Assembly (NCBI RefSeq): GCF_000009905.1 | Contig: NC_006177.1 | Location: 2,294,001 to 2,358,000, forward strand | Direction of reading: 5' to 3' | DNA: 64,000 nucleotides | From: Symbiobacterium thermophilum IAM 14863 | Lineage (GTDB): Bacteria > Bacillota > Sulfobacillia > Symbiobacteriales > Symbiobacteriaceae | In this document: positions 26,201 through 36,660 of the stretch, in pieces | Position numbering within the stretch: the stretch's first letter is position 1 | Layout: each line of letters opens with the position of its first letter | Position numbers and translations under genes: made by a program | The notes under the pieces: model-generated | Databases searched by the model: none | Seen by the model: only the letters and a program-made list of their open reading frames with translations | What the model was told of the DNA's origin: nothing

Positions 26201-27361
26201 GAGCCGGTCGGGCGTGGAGGTCGAGTCTCGGAGGAGCTGCAGGGCGAGCCGCTCCAGGTCGTTGAAGTCGATGGCGGACTGAGCGGCCTTGGCCTCCCGG
26301 AAGGCCTCGGCGAACTCCCGCACCACACCGCCCAGGGTGCGTAGGTGGGGGGCGATGGCCTGCAGGTCCGCCAGCCACTCGTCGGCGGTGCGGCAGAACC
26401 ACTGCTCCTGCACCGCGCGCACGGCCTTCTTGGCCCGCTCCCGCAGCTTCCCCACCGCCTCCTTCAGCCCTTCGTCCACCTCGCCCTTCTTGGTCCCGGG
26501 CAGCCGGCCGAAGGCCACCGCGGCCACCGCCTCCGCCAGGTCGGCGTAGGATCCGGTCTCGGTCCGCGCGGCAGCCGCCCGGACCGCCGCCTCCTCCGCC
26601 GCCAGCACGTCGAGGTAGGCTGCAGGACCGCCAGGACGGGCGGCCAGCGCCCGGGCGGAGGCCAGGGCTTCAGCCGCGAGCTCCAGCTCCAGCCGGATCT
26701 GCCGCCGGAGCGGCGGCCACCACGGCAGGTCCTCGATGGCCGCGCCTTCCGGCACGTCGAACCGGGCCAGACTCTCCTCCAGCCACTGGTCAGGCCACGG
26801 CAGGGCCTGCATGTGGTCATAGATGGCCAGCACCAAGTTCCGCAGCCCCTCGTCGTCCCGGCCCCCGCCGTAGCGGTCCACCAGGGCGTGGAAGGGCCCG
26901 TCCTCCTCCTCGTCGAACCGGCGGGCGAAGAGCTGGTCCAGCACCTCATGGCGCAGGAGCAGGGCCTCGTGCTCCCCCATCACCGAAACCGCGGGGTCCA
27001 GCCCCAGCCGGTAGAAGTACTGGCGCACGAGGCTGAGGCAGAAGCTGTGCAGGGTGCTGATGGACGCCCGGCCCAGCAGCGCCAGCTGCCGCTGCAGCCG
27101 CTCGTTCTCCGGATTCCCTGCGAGGGCGGCCTGCAGCGCGGCGCCGATCCGGTCCCGCATCTCCGTCGCGGCCGCCTCGGTGAAGGTCACCACCAGCAGT
27201 TGGTCCACGTCCAGCGGGTCCCGCTCGTCCACCAGCCGCCGGATGATCCGCTCCACCAGGACGGCGGTCTTGCCCGACCCGGCCGCGGCCGCCACCAGGA
27301 CGTCCGCACCCCGGGCGGTGATCGCCTGCTCCTGCTCGGGCGTCCAGCGCACGTCAGACAT
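23255..27361 (-). CDS. addA: ATP-dependent helicase/nuclease subunit A (AddA)
   Basis: AddA is the UvrD-type 3'-5' helicase and nuclease subunit of AddAB, which processes double-strand breaks for RecA. The 1,368-residue chain has Walker A AAAGSGKT at about residues 26-33, helicase motif II VDEYQD near residue 405, and the C-terminal RecB-family nuclease motif VDYKTDR near residue 1317. The ATG at 27361 follows GGAGGTGA. It overlaps addB by 8 bp. Two low-complexity insertions with exact internal repeats interrupt the chain: a 13-residue Ala-rich repeat and a 7-residue EEMAPPA repeat. Both look like recent expansions in surface loops. Confidence 0.96.
23876..23945. repeat. 21-bp tandem repeat inside addA (EEMAPPA x3)
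   Basis: The element containing GGCGCCATCTCCTCGGCC recurs at a 21-bp period three times, encoding EEMAPPA repeats just before the C-terminal nuclease domain of AddA. It is in frame and likely a flexible linker. Confidence 0.85.
25074..25190. repeat. 39-bp tandem repeat inside addA (13-residue Ala-rich unit x3)
   Basis: GCCATCGCCGCC begins at 25074, 25113 and 25152, an exact 39-bp period. The encoded unit is close to [13 protein letters not shown], repeated three times. It sits in the region following helicase motifs, where other AddA proteins have a short loop. Confidence 0.9.
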
Positions 27362-30300
27362 CGCCCTCACCTCCTGCAGCCGCCACCCGCTGCCAGACGT
27401 CGGGGGCGTCCATCTTCTCCAGCCGCCGGTATCCTTGGGGCTCCACCGCCGGATCGAACTGGCAGACCGGGCGGTAGGCGCAGTACTGACAGGCCGTGTG
27501 CGGGCCGAGCCGGTACGGGGCGATCGCCGCCTCGCCCTGCAGGATCTGCTCGCCGCAGGCCCGCACCACCCGCCGCAGGTGCGCGAACAGCTGCCGGAAC
27601 TGGTCCGGGCTGGCCACCGGCGCGCCCTTGTACACGGTACCGTCCTTCTTCAGCTTCGCCTGGATGAGCCCCAGTCCGGCGGCGTCCATGGCCTGGATGA
27701 CGGCCGGGTCGTCGCTCACCAGCCCCCGGGCCTGATACCGCTTCCGCCGCAGCGGGCGCACCTCGTCCGGCGGGACAGGGGCGTTCACCGGCTCGACCGG
27801 GTCGTAGACCGGCAGGTAGAGCGCCCCGGCGGGCACCCGCGTCCCGGGCAGCAGCGGCTCGCCCCCCTCCACCACAGCCATCAGGTAGAGCAGGAGCTGC
27901 AGGGTCAGGCCGTGGTAGAAGTCGCCCAGCCGCAGGTCCCGCCGGCCGGACTTGTAGTCGATGACCCGCACGTACCAGCGGCCGTCGCGCCCCTCCAGGG
28001 CATCCACCCGGTCGATGCGGCCCCGCAGCAGCACCCGCCCTCCGCCCGGCAGGTCCACCTCCACCGGCGGCAGGCCGTCCATCTCCTCACCGAAGGGCAC
28101 CTCCACGGCCACCGGCCGGAACTCCCCGTGGAGCACGTGCTCGCTGAGGTAGTCCAACGAGGACTGCAGGGTCCGACGGATGACCCGGAGCAGGTACCGG
28201 TGCTGCGGGCTGGACAGCAGGATCTCGCTCTGCAGCCTCGGCGCCAGCCGGTCGATGATGCTGTCCATCCGCCGCCAGGCCTCGTCAGGGGTCAGCGTGT
28301 CCCACGCAAGCCCGTCCCGTTCCAGTTCCCGCACGAACAGGGAGAGCGCGGCGTGGTAGAAGAGGCCGAACTCGGGTGCGCTGACGGTGAACTCGGCCCG
28401 CCCCTGCAGTCGCAGGGCGTAGCCCGCGAAGTGGCGGAACGGGCAGGACAGGAACGCCTCCAGCCGGCTGACGCTGGTCACCAGCCGGTCGCCGTAGAGC
28501 AGCCGGGCCAGCTCCCGCCCCACCGGCGTGCCCCGGCGGCGCAGCCACTCCTCGTAGCCCACCGCGGCCAGGACCGCCGCGCCCTCCCGGTGCAGGTCGG
28601 GGTCCAGGACGATGCACTGGTAGAGGTCCAGCCAGTGGGGCTCGACAGCGTACCCAGACCGGGCCCGGCGCAGCGCCCGGGCCACCGCAGCCGCCAGCTG
28701 CCGGGGGGTGGCCACCTGCGCCACGGCAGCCTCGGCATCCGGCGCCGGCGGCGCGGCCGGACGGGGCTTCAGTTCGGGGAAGAGCCGGCGCATCCGGCCG
28801 ACCACCGGCGAGGGCGCCGCGGCCCGGCCGGACTCGTCGGCCAGGGGGTAGCTGATCCAGAGGAAGTCGGAGCCGCGGGTGAGCGCCACGTAGGTGAGGA
28901 ACTGCTCCTGGAAGAGCCGCTCCAGGCTGGTGGGGCCCACGTCCAGCCCCGACTGCTTCAGCCGCTCCCGCTCCCGGTCGGTGAAGATCGCGTCTTCGGC
29001 GGGCTGGGGCGGGAAGTCCTTCTCCGTGGCGCCGAGGATCAGGGTGGCCCGCACGCCGGCGTGGCGGCTCCGCTCCACCGTGCCGACGATGACCTGGTCC
29101 AGCCCGGGCGGGATGAGTCCCAGCTTCAGCCCGTCCAGGCCGGCGCTCAGCACCTGCAGGTAGACCTTGGGGCTCAGGACCTGGTCCCCCAGCCCCTCGA
29201 CGATCTGGTCGAACAGCTCCAGCACCCGGGTCCAGACCTGCTCGTGCTCCCGGGCCGTCTCCAGGTCGCCCCGCTGTTCAGCCTCCGCCTTCCACGCCTC
29301 CAGCTGCCGGGCAACCTTCAGGTCGTCCAGGAGCTGGAACAGGTAGGTGGTGATCTCCCGCACCGTGGGCCCCGGCCGTCCCCGGCGCTGGAGGCGCCGC
29401 TGGAAGGCCAGGAGCGGCGCCGTCGCCCGGCGGCGGATGCGGTGAATCTCGTCCAGCAGCGCCTGCTGGGCCGGCCCGGCCGGGACGGCGTCCTCCTCCA
29501 GCGTGTAGCGGCGCAGGTACTGCCAGGGCTCCTGCTGCTGCCAGGCCCGGCCGCGGATGCCGTGCTCGATCACGTAGTTCTCCAGGAGGTCGATCTCGGC
29601 GCGGGAGACGCCGGTCAGGTCGGTCTTCAGGTACCGGAAGACGGGGCCGTAGGCCCAGTCCTGCACCACCACCTCCAGCGCCGCTCGCAGGAGCTCCACC
29701 AGCGGGTGGTGCGCCACGGTGCGCCGCCGGTCGATGAACGCCGGGATGCCGTGCTCGGCGAAGAGGGTGGCCGCAAGGTCGCCGTAGCCCTCCAGATCCC
29801 GGGCGACGACGGCGATCTCCCGGAAGCGCAGCCCCTCCTCCCGCACCAGCCGCAGGATCTCCCGGGCCGCCGCGGCCACCTCCTCCCGCCGGTTCTGCGC
29901 CTCCACCAGGGCGATGCGCTCGGGGGCGCCGGGCCAGGCCGGGGCGGACTGGCGGAACAGGTACCGCTCGACATGGGCCAGTTCGGGGGCGCCGCGGAAC
30001 CGGAGCGGCTCGTTCAGGTACAGGGGCGGGTCCACGGCGACGCCGCTCTCTGCCGCCAGCTGCATCAGCTGGTCGTAGGTCGAAAGCACCGGGTGGAAGA
30101 GGTCCGACGGCGAGTGGTGGCCCCCGGCCTTGTAGAGCTGGCCGGGCGGGATGCAGAGGCTGATGTGCACCTGGCGCGCCGACCGCATGACGGCCCCGAG
30201 CACCGCCAGCTCCTGCGGCGTGAAGCCGTTGAAGCCATCCACCCAGACCTCGGCCCCCTCCAGCAGCCGGCTCTCCTCCAGCCGGGCCGCGAGGACGGTC

Positions 30301-30857
30301 AGGTACTCGTCGGGATCCGTGAACCTTCCTTCGATATAACTACGCAGCTCGTCCATCACCAGGGCCAGGTCGTGCAGCTTGGCCCCCAGGCTGGTCTCGC
30401 CCAGCCCTTCGGCCTCCAGCTGCGACAGCTGCCGCCGCAGGCTCTCCGGTCCCTGCCGGTAACTGCGCAGCTCCCGGATGGAGCCCGCCACCCGCTCGAT
30501 GAAGCCGGGCTTGTCCGCCACCTGATGGAAGAGGCGGAGGTCATCCCGCTTCTTCTCCAGCAGCGCGCGCAGCACCATCTGCTTGCCCAGGTCGCTGAGC
30601 GGCGGCAGCGCAAGGCCGCCGGCCTTCAGGGAGACTCGCCAGGCCAGCCGCTGAAACGACAGCACCTGCGCCCGGATGATGCCCTTCAGCCGCCCGCTCC
30701 CCAGCAGCGCCTGCTCCACCTGGAAGGTGGCCTGTTCGGGCACCAGCAGGATGAGCGGCGGGCCGGCGGGTGCCGCCTGCGCGGCCTGGGTCAGCTCGTC
30801 CAGGCAGCGCTGGCTCTTGCCCGAGCCGGCGCCGCCGATGATGAAGCGCACGCCCAT
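27354..30857 (-). CDS. addB: ATP-dependent nuclease subunit B (AddB)
   Basis: AddB pairs with AddA, scans for Chi and supplies the second nuclease. The 1,167-residue protein has an N-terminal Walker A GGAGSGKS (about residues 7-14) and a C-terminal RecB-type nuclease domain with [11 protein letters not shown] and VIDYKSG. The cysteines expected for the [4Fe-4S] cluster are present: [13 protein letters not shown], and later [10 protein letters not shown]. The ATG at 30857 is used because AAGGAGGTC lies 9 nt upstream; an open frame continues 45 bp further. The gene follows sbcC on the same strand, separated by hairpin array B, and overlaps addA by 8 bp. Confidence 0.96.
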
Positions 30858-30948
30858 GTGTCGGACCTCCTTCATATGCGCGGCCTTGCGCCTCACGGGC
30901 ACAGGGCGGTGGTGCGCGATTGCTGAAGCTGGGCTTCGTGCCGGGCTT

Positions 30949-31559
30949 CAGGTTTTGCGCGAGAGGGGTTGTCTCGCGAGCGGGACACGCGCAGAATCTG
31001 GGGTCTGGCCTCAACAGCCGGTTCAGGTTCTGCGCGCAATCCGTGCCCCACGAGCCCTTCGACGCGCAGAATCTGAAGTTCGACTCGGGCCGGGGGTCCA
31101 GGTTTTGCGCGAGTGGGGGCATCCCACGGCCAGACACGCGCAGAATCTGGGGTCTGGCCTCAGGAGCCCGTGCAGATTTTGCGCGCCACCCGTGCCCCAC
31201 CAGCCCCTCGACGCGCAGAATCTGAAGTTCGACTCGGGCCGTGGGTCCAGGTTTTGCGCGAGTGGGGGCATCCCACGGCCGAACACGCGCAGAATCTGGG
31301 GTCTGGCCTCAGGAGCCCGTGCAGATTTTGCGCGCCACCCGTGCCCCACGAGCCCCGCGACGCGCAGAATCTGAAGTTCGACTCGGGCCGGGGGTCCAGG
31401 TTTTGCGCGAGTGGGGTCCCCCCGCGGGCGGGACACGCGCAGAATCTGGGGTCAGGCCTCAACCGCCGGTTAAGGTTTTGCGCGCCACCCGTGCCCCACG
31501 AGCCCCGCGACGCGCAGAATCTGAAGTTCGACCCGAGCCGTGGGTGCAGGTTCTGCGCG
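30949..31559. repeat. Array B: eight and a half 74.5-bp units with inverted 13-bp arms
   Basis: Left arms (CAGGTTTTGCGCG, CAGATTTTGCGCG or CAGGTTCTGCGCG) start at 30949, 31024, 31099, 31173, 31248, 31322, 31397, 31472 and 31547. Spacing is always 74 or 75 bp. Right arms (CGCGCAGAATCTG, invariant) start at 30988, 31063, 31137, 31212, 31286, 31361, 31436 and 31511. The last left arm has no partner. Arms differ from perfect complementarity only by transitions at positions 4 and 7. Loops of about 25 nt and spacers of about 23 nt alternate between two types, giving a 149-bp super-repeat. The array fills the space between the sbcC stop and the addB start. It is not coding: the 149-bp period changes frame at each repeat. 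Confidence 0.96.
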
Positions 31560-31641
31560 GGAGGAGTCAGTACGCCCGCCTGCCGAGGAGCTCATACCGC
31601 TTCAGGGGGGCCGGAGCACCGATCCCCACTGCACGGATGCC

Positions 31642-34600
31642 TCACGCCCGTTCCAGCCGCAGCCGGCTGCCGCGCCCGCCTGGCTCAGCCGGCTCCACGA
31701 TGACCCGGCGGTGGAGCCGGTTCCTGAGCTCGGCCACGTGGCTGATCACCCCGACGTTCAGCCGGTCGAAGTGCAGCCGCTCCAGCGTGGAGATCACCAC
31801 GTCCAGCAGCTCCGGGTCCAGGGTGCCGAAGCCCTCGTCCAGGAAGAAGAACTCCAGGGGATAGTGCCCGTGCAGCTGGATCTGCGCCGAGAGCGCCAGG
31901 GCCAGCGACAGAGAGGCCAGGAACGTCTCGCCGCCGGAGAGCGTGTTCACCGAGCGCAGGGTCCCGCCGTTGGTCTCGTCCCGCACCAGGAAGCTGCCGT
32001 CCGGCGCCGCCTCCAGCGTGTACCGGTCCCGGGTGAGCTGGCGCAGCCGCCGGGAGGCGTCGGCCGCCACCCGCGCCATCTGCTCCTGGGCGATGAAATT
32101 GACGAAGGCGTTGCCCCGCAGGACCTTCTGCAGCTCATCCAGGTGGTCGAGCCGTGCAGCCAGCCCCAGCCGCTGCTCCTCCAGCTCCTGCCAGCGCCGC
32201 TGCTTGGCCAGCAGGTCGTCGCGGACCTGCATCGCCCGGGCCCGCTCCTCCCGCCGCTCGGCGGCGCTCCGGCGGGCCTGCTCCAGCCTGTCCACCCACG
32301 CCCGCCACTCCTCGGCGCTGATGCTCCGGCCGGCCAGCTGCTGCTCCAGGGCCGCCTGCCGACCCTTCAGCCGCTCGCCCTCCTGGTCGTGGCGCCGGAT
32401 CTCCTCGTCCAGCGCAGCCTGCCGCGCCGCGAGCCGCAGCGCCCCACGCGCCGCCTCCGCGCTCTCAAAGCCGGCAACCGTCAGGGCTTCCGCCAGTGCG
32501 GCTTCCGCCTCTGCCACGTGCCGGTGCGCCACCTCCAGCTCCCGCACGGCGGCGGCGCGGGCAGCCTCAGCCTGTCCATGCGCACGCTCGGCCCGCTCCT
32601 TCGCCGCGGCGGCCTGCTCCTCCTCCTGGGCCAGCCTGGTGAGTCGGGACTCCACCGCGGTCAGCTGCGGCCTCGCCGGCTCGCCGCCGGAGAGGCGGCG
32701 CCACTGGTCTGCGACCTCCTCGTACCGCTGCACCGCCTGCGCGTGGCGCACCCGGGCCTCCTGCAGTTCGTCGGCGCAGCGTTTCTCCTCGGTTCGCAGG
32801 GCACCCAGCCGGCTCTCCAGCTCCTGCTGGCCGGTGCGGACCTCCGCCAGCGATCGGCGCAGGTCCGCCACCCGCTCGTCCGCGTCCCGGATGCGCCGCA
32901 GCGCAGCCTCCACGCCTGCGGCGTCCAGGTCGTCCCGGACCGCATCAAACTGTGCAGCGCACTCCGCCGCAGCGGACCGCCGCGCGTCGGCCTCGGCCCG
33001 GGCGTCGGCCAGGGCCTGCTCGGCATGTGCGACCGCGGCCTGCCGCTCCCGGGCGTCTCCCGCCGCCGCGAACAGCGCCCGCGTGCGCTCCTCGCGCGCC
33101 TGCTGCAAGGCGGCGACCTGCTCGCGCCACCCCGCAAACCGGCGGGCCCGTTCCTCGTGTTCCGCCGCCTCCCGGGCCAGCGCTTCCTCGAGCTGCGGCC
33201 CGGCCAGCGACCGCCACGCCGCAGGAAGCCGCTCCCGGGCGGCCTCCAGGGCCAACCGGGCCTCCTCCAGCGCCCGTTCGGCCTCAGCCTGCCGCCGACG
33301 GGCGGATTCCGCCTGCTCCCGGGCTGCGGCCGTGCGCTCCTGCGCCCTGCCCAGCGCCGATCCGGCCGCGCGCAGCCGCGCCTCGGCCTGCTCCAGCCGG
33401 GCCTCCTCCGCCTCCAGGTTGACGGCCTCCCCCACCACGGCAGGCTGAGGGTGTTCCCGCGATCCGCAGACGGGGCAGGGCTCTCCCGGCGTCAGGGCCT
33501 GCGCCAGGGCGGCCGCGTGGGCCCGCCTGCGGGCCGCGGCAACGGCCGCCCGCACGGCCTCCCGTTCCTGTTCTGCGGCTTCCACAGCCTGCTGCTGCTG
33601 CGCCTCTTCCAGGAGGGCCTGTTCGATGCGGGCCGCAGCCTCCTCCCACTCCCGGCGGCGGGCATCCGCCTCGGCCTGCCGCTGGGCGTACTGCGCCGCC
33701 AGCCCCGCTACGGTGCGAATCTGCTCGCCCGCCCGTCCGAGCCACGCCTCCTGTGCGCGCAGGTCGGCCTCGTCCGCTGGCGGCTCGGTCTCCAGCCGCT
33801 GCAGGGCGGACTCCACCTCCTGCAACCGCCGCTCCGCCTCCAGGCGGAGCGCTTCCGCCTGCTCTGCCGCCCTCCGGGCGTGCTCCAGCTCTTGCTCACG
33901 CTGCCGGACCCGCTGCTCCGCCTGCAGCAGGGCGCGCTCGGCTTCCCTCAGCCGGTCCAACGCCCGCTGGGCATCGGTGATCCGGTTGCGCTCCTCGGGG
34001 GAGACCTCCAGCCGGGCGATCTCCTCCTGGAGCCCGGTCTCCCGGGCGCGCAGCGCAGCCGCCCGCTTCTCGGCCTCCCCGATCTGCCGCACGACGGCAT
34101 CGTGCTTCTCCCGCAGCGCAGCCACCTGCTCCTCCACCTCGCCGGCCTGCCGCCGGGCCTCCTCGAGCCGGTCCTCCAGCTCGACGGCCCGCTGCAGATC
34201 CGCCTGCCGCCGGGTCAGGGCGGGAGCCTGCTCCATGCGGTTCGTGCGGGCCTCGGCGTACGCCTGCGCGGCGCGGGCGACCTCCGCCTCTGCGTCCCGC
34301 ACCGCCTGCTCCGCGAGCGCAACCGCCCGCTCGGCCCGCGCCGCGGCGGCTGCCGCCTGATCCCGCGCCGTCAGATGGGGCCGCACCGCATCCGCCCGCC
34401 GGGCCGCGTCCAGCTCGGCCCGGGCGGCGTCCACGGCCTGCGCCTGCGCTTCCCAGCGGGCCAGCTCATCGGTTATCCCTGCCAGCTCCTGCTGCAGCTG
34501 CCACACCCGCTCCCATTCCTTGAACCGGGACTCGGTGTCAGCCAGCTGCCGCTCGGCCTCGGCCAGGGCCGCCGTGACCTGCCGGAGGGCCTCCTCCGCC

Positions 34601-35244
34601 GCGGACACCGCCTCGGCCGAGGCATCGCCCAGGCCCCGCTGCTCGCCCGCCACCGCGTCCAGCTGCCGCTCGACGGCCTCCTTCCGCCGCTTCAGCCGCT
34701 CGTTCAGCACGTCGCCGTACTGGGAGAGCGCGAAGATGCGCTGGAGCATCTCCGTCCGCTTGCTCCCGGTCAGCTTCAGGAACTCGGCGAACTGCCCCTG
34801 GGGCAGGACCACGGCGCGGGTGAAATCGTCAATCTCCAGCCCCAACAGGTCCGTGACCTGCTGGGTCACTTCCCGTTCCCGGTCGGCCAGCACCTCGTCC
34901 CCTTCGGGCAGCACCCGGACCAGCCGGGCGTGCTCGCTGCGGATGGACGGGGTATCCTTCTCCCGGCGGTAGCTCCGCTCCACCCGGTACTCGGTCCCGC
35001 CGAGGGCAAACGTGAACTTCACCCACAGCCGGTTTTCGTTGAGGTTCATGATCCCCATGGTGCCCCGGGTCCGCTCCACGCGGCCGTACAGGGCCAGGGT
35101 GATGGCGTCCAGGATGGTGGACTTGCCCGCCCCCGTGGGCCCGAAGATGCCGAAGAGGCCGGCGCCCATCAGCTCGCGGAAGTCGATCTCCTGGGGCTCC
35201 CGGTAGCTCTGCAGCCCCGCAAACGCCAGCCGGATGGGCCTCAT
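31642..35244 (-). CDS. sbcC: Exonuclease subunit SbcC (Rad50-like)
   Basis: With SbcD this SMC-like ATPase opens DNA hairpins and blocked ends. The 1,200-residue chain has Walker A GPTGAGKST at about residues 35-43, long coiled-coil arms rich in Ala, Arg, Glu and Gln, a zinc hook CPVC near residue 590, the signature LSGGETFLASLSLALAL and Walker B FFLDEGFGTLD at the C-terminus. Its start overlaps sbcD by 4 bp. The next gene on the strand is addB, after array B. All parts expected of an active enzyme are present. Confidence 0.97.
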   Translation of the reverse strand: MRPIRLAFAGLQSYREPQEIDFRELMGAGLFGIFGPTGAGKSTILDAITLALYGRVERTRGTMGIMNLNENRLWVKFTFALGGTEYRVERSYRREKDTPSIRSEHARLVRVLPEGDEVLADREREVTQQVTDLLGLEIDDFTRAVVLPQGQFAEFLKLTGSKRTEMLQRIFALSQYGDVLNERLKRRKEAVERQLDAVAGEQRGLGDASAEAVSAAEEALRQVTAALAEAERQLADTESRFKEWERVWQLQQELAGITDELARWEAQAQAVDAARAELDAARRADAVRPHLTARDQAAAAAARAERAVALAEQAVRDAEAEVARAAQAYAEARTNRMEQAPALTRRQADLQRAVELEDRLEEARRQAGEVEEQVAALREKHDAVVRQIGEAEKRAAALRARETGLQEEIARLEVSPEERNRITDAQRALDRLREAERALLQAEQRVRQREQELEHARRAAEQAEALRLEAERRLQEVESALQRLETEPPADEADLRAQEAWLGRAGEQIRTVAGLAAQYAQRQAEADARRREWEEAAARIEQALLEEAQQQQAVEAAEQEREAVRAAVAAARRRAHAAALAQALTPGEPCPVCGSREHPQPAVVGEAVNLEAEEARLEQAEARLRAAGSALGRAQERTAAAREQAESARRRQAEAERALEEARLALEAARERLPAAWRSLAGPQLEEALAREAAEHEERARRFAGWREQVAALQQAREERTRALFAAAGDARERQAAVAHAEQALADARAEADARRSAAAECAAQFDAVRDDLDAAGVEAALRRIRDADERVADLRRSLAEVRTGQQELESRLGALRTEEKRCADELQEARVRHAQAVQRYEEVADQWRRLSGGEPARPQLTAVESRLTRLAQEEEQAAAAKERAERAHGQAEAARAAAVRELEVAHRHVAEAEAALAEALTVAGFESAEAARGALRLAARQAALDEEIRRHDQEGERLKGRQAALEQQLAGRSISAEEWRAWVDRLEQARRSAAERREERARAMQVRDDLLAKQRRWQELEEQRLGLAARLDHLDELQKVLRGNAFVNFIAQEQMARVAADASRRLRQLTRDRYTLEAAPDGSFLVRDETNGGTLRSVNTLSGGETFLASLSLALALSAQIQLHGHYPLEFFFLDEGFGTLDPELLDVVISTLERLHFDRLNVGVISHVAELRNRLHRRVIVEPAEPGGRGSRLRLERA

Positions 35245-36476
35245 GCGTCCACCTCCTCGTCCCGGGCGTTGACCAGCTCCAGGAAGAGCCGGACCAGCTC
35301 AGGGGCGGGCGGGCCGCCCCGCACCTGGGAGTAGAACCGGACGAACTGCTCGTCCACCCCCAGCCGCTGCGGCTCCGCGGTCGCGGCGGCCTCGGCCTCG
35401 GCCGGGAGGACGGCCCGGATGTGCACGAACTCCGGCCGCATCGCCCGCAGCCGGTGCACCTGCTCCAGGGTAAGCGGATGCTCCGTGTGGACCTCCAGCG
35501 AGATCCAGGCCGTCGGATCCTTCCCCTCCGCCACCCAGCGCTCCACCTGGGCCAGGCCGTCCTCGGCGACCCAGCGCACCAGGGGCCGCCCGGCGGAGAT
35601 GGGCACGTGCCGCACCCGGGGCGCGGGATCCCGGGGCTCCACCTCGACGACGGTCACGCCCTTGACGTAACCGGTCTCGTTGAAGGAGAAGGAGATCGGG
35701 GAGCCCGAGTAGCGGGTGACCGCCGCCGTCCCGTGGATCTCCTGGGGACGGTGCAGGTGGCCGAGGGCCACGTACTGGGCGGTCTCCGGCACGGCGCAGG
35801 GGTGCACCGTGTACGCGCCGCCCATCTGGATCGGCCGCTCGACCACGTCGGACTCGACGCCGCCGGCCATGTACAGGTGGCTCGTGACCAGCCGCACCGC
35901 ATCCGGCCGGAAACGGCCTGCCGCCGCCGCCAGCCAGCCCTTCACCTGGTCGGAGTAGGAGCGCTGCAGCTCCTCCTCCCCCAGGGTGTCGGCGATGAGC
36001 TTCCGGAGCCGGGACTCCGAAGGGTACGGGAGGGCCAGGACCACGGCGGAGTGGTCCACGCCGGGGACGGTCAGCTCGGCCCAGCCGGGGCCGGCCGCCA
36101 CCCGCTGCACCCGGTCCGGCCCGGGGGTGTAGACGCCCGGGTCGTCGTAGGGATAGCCGAACATCGTGGCCCCGTGCCGCTGGGCCAGCGCCTGGACGGC
36201 GGTCAGCCGGTCGGGGGAGTCGTGGTTGCCGGCGATGACCACCACGGCCCGCCGGCCGTTCTCGCCCAACCGGGCCAGGGCGTCGCAGTAAAGCTCCTCG
36301 GCCGCCGCCGAGGGGTTGCCCGTGTCAAACACGTCGCCGGCGATGAGCACCAGGTCGATCCGCTCCTCGCGCACCATGGCGCAGAGCTCGTCCACGAACG
36401 CTTCGTGCTCTTCCTGCCGGCTGCGGCCTTCCAAGGTGCGGCCGAGGTGCCAGTCGGCGGTATGGAGGATGCGCAC
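35241..36476 (-). CDS. sbcD: Exonuclease subunit SbcD (Mre11-like)
   Basis: SbcD is the manganese-dependent nuclease partner of SbcC. The 411-residue protein has the phosphodiesterase motifs in order: ADWHLG (residues 7-12), IAGDVFDTGNP, VIAGNHDSPDR, TSHLYMAGG and ALGHLHRPQ. The C-terminal part is the usual capping domain. The ATG at 36476 is preceded by GAGGAGGAGAA. Its stop overlaps the sbcC ATG by 4 bp, so the subunits are coupled. The divergent lipoprotein gene starts 184 bp away. Confidence 0.97.
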   Translation of the reverse strand: MRILHTADWHLGRTLEGRSRQEEHEAFVDELCAMVREERIDLVLIAGDVFDTGNPSAAAEELYCDALARLGENGRRAVVVIAGNHDSPDRLTAVQALAQRHGATMFGYPYDDPGVYTPGPDRVQRVAAGPGWAELTVPGVDHSAVVLALPYPSESRLRKLIADTLGEEELQRSYSDQVKGWLAAAAGRFRPDAVRLVTSHLYMAGGVESDVVERPIQMGGAYTVHPCAVPETAQYVALGHLHRPQEIHGTAAVTRYSGSPISFSFNETGYVKGVTVVEVEPRDPAPRVRHVPISAGRPLVRWVAEDGLAQVERWVAEGKDPTAWISLEVHTEHPLTLEQVHRLRAMRPEFVHIRAVLPAEAEAAATAEPQRLGVDEQFVRFYSQVRGGPPAPELVRLFLELVNARDEEVDA

Positions 36477-36660
36477 GCGTTCTCCTCCTCATCTTCTGGT
36501 AAGCTTGGCAGAGAGGTTCGAGGCGGAACGGGTGTTCTCCTTCCTCCTCGCGGGCGACTTGAGGATGGAAACCGGCCGGCGGACTCCGGTGGGCGGCGAT
36601 CCCTGCCGGAAACGGGCGGACCCGGAGCCCCCGTCTATCCCGCGACGAGGAGGATAGACC

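Noticed and set aside
30920-31703. Overlapping open frames across array B
   Set aside because: The 149-bp super-period changes frame every repeat and the predicted peptides are repeat translations in all frames; no start signals or family similarity.
23255-36476. Long plus-strand open frames antisense to addA, addB, sbcC and sbcD
   Set aside because: They mirror the GC-rich codon pattern of the real genes, have no domains and no ribosome sites; the minus-strand genes carry all expected motifs.
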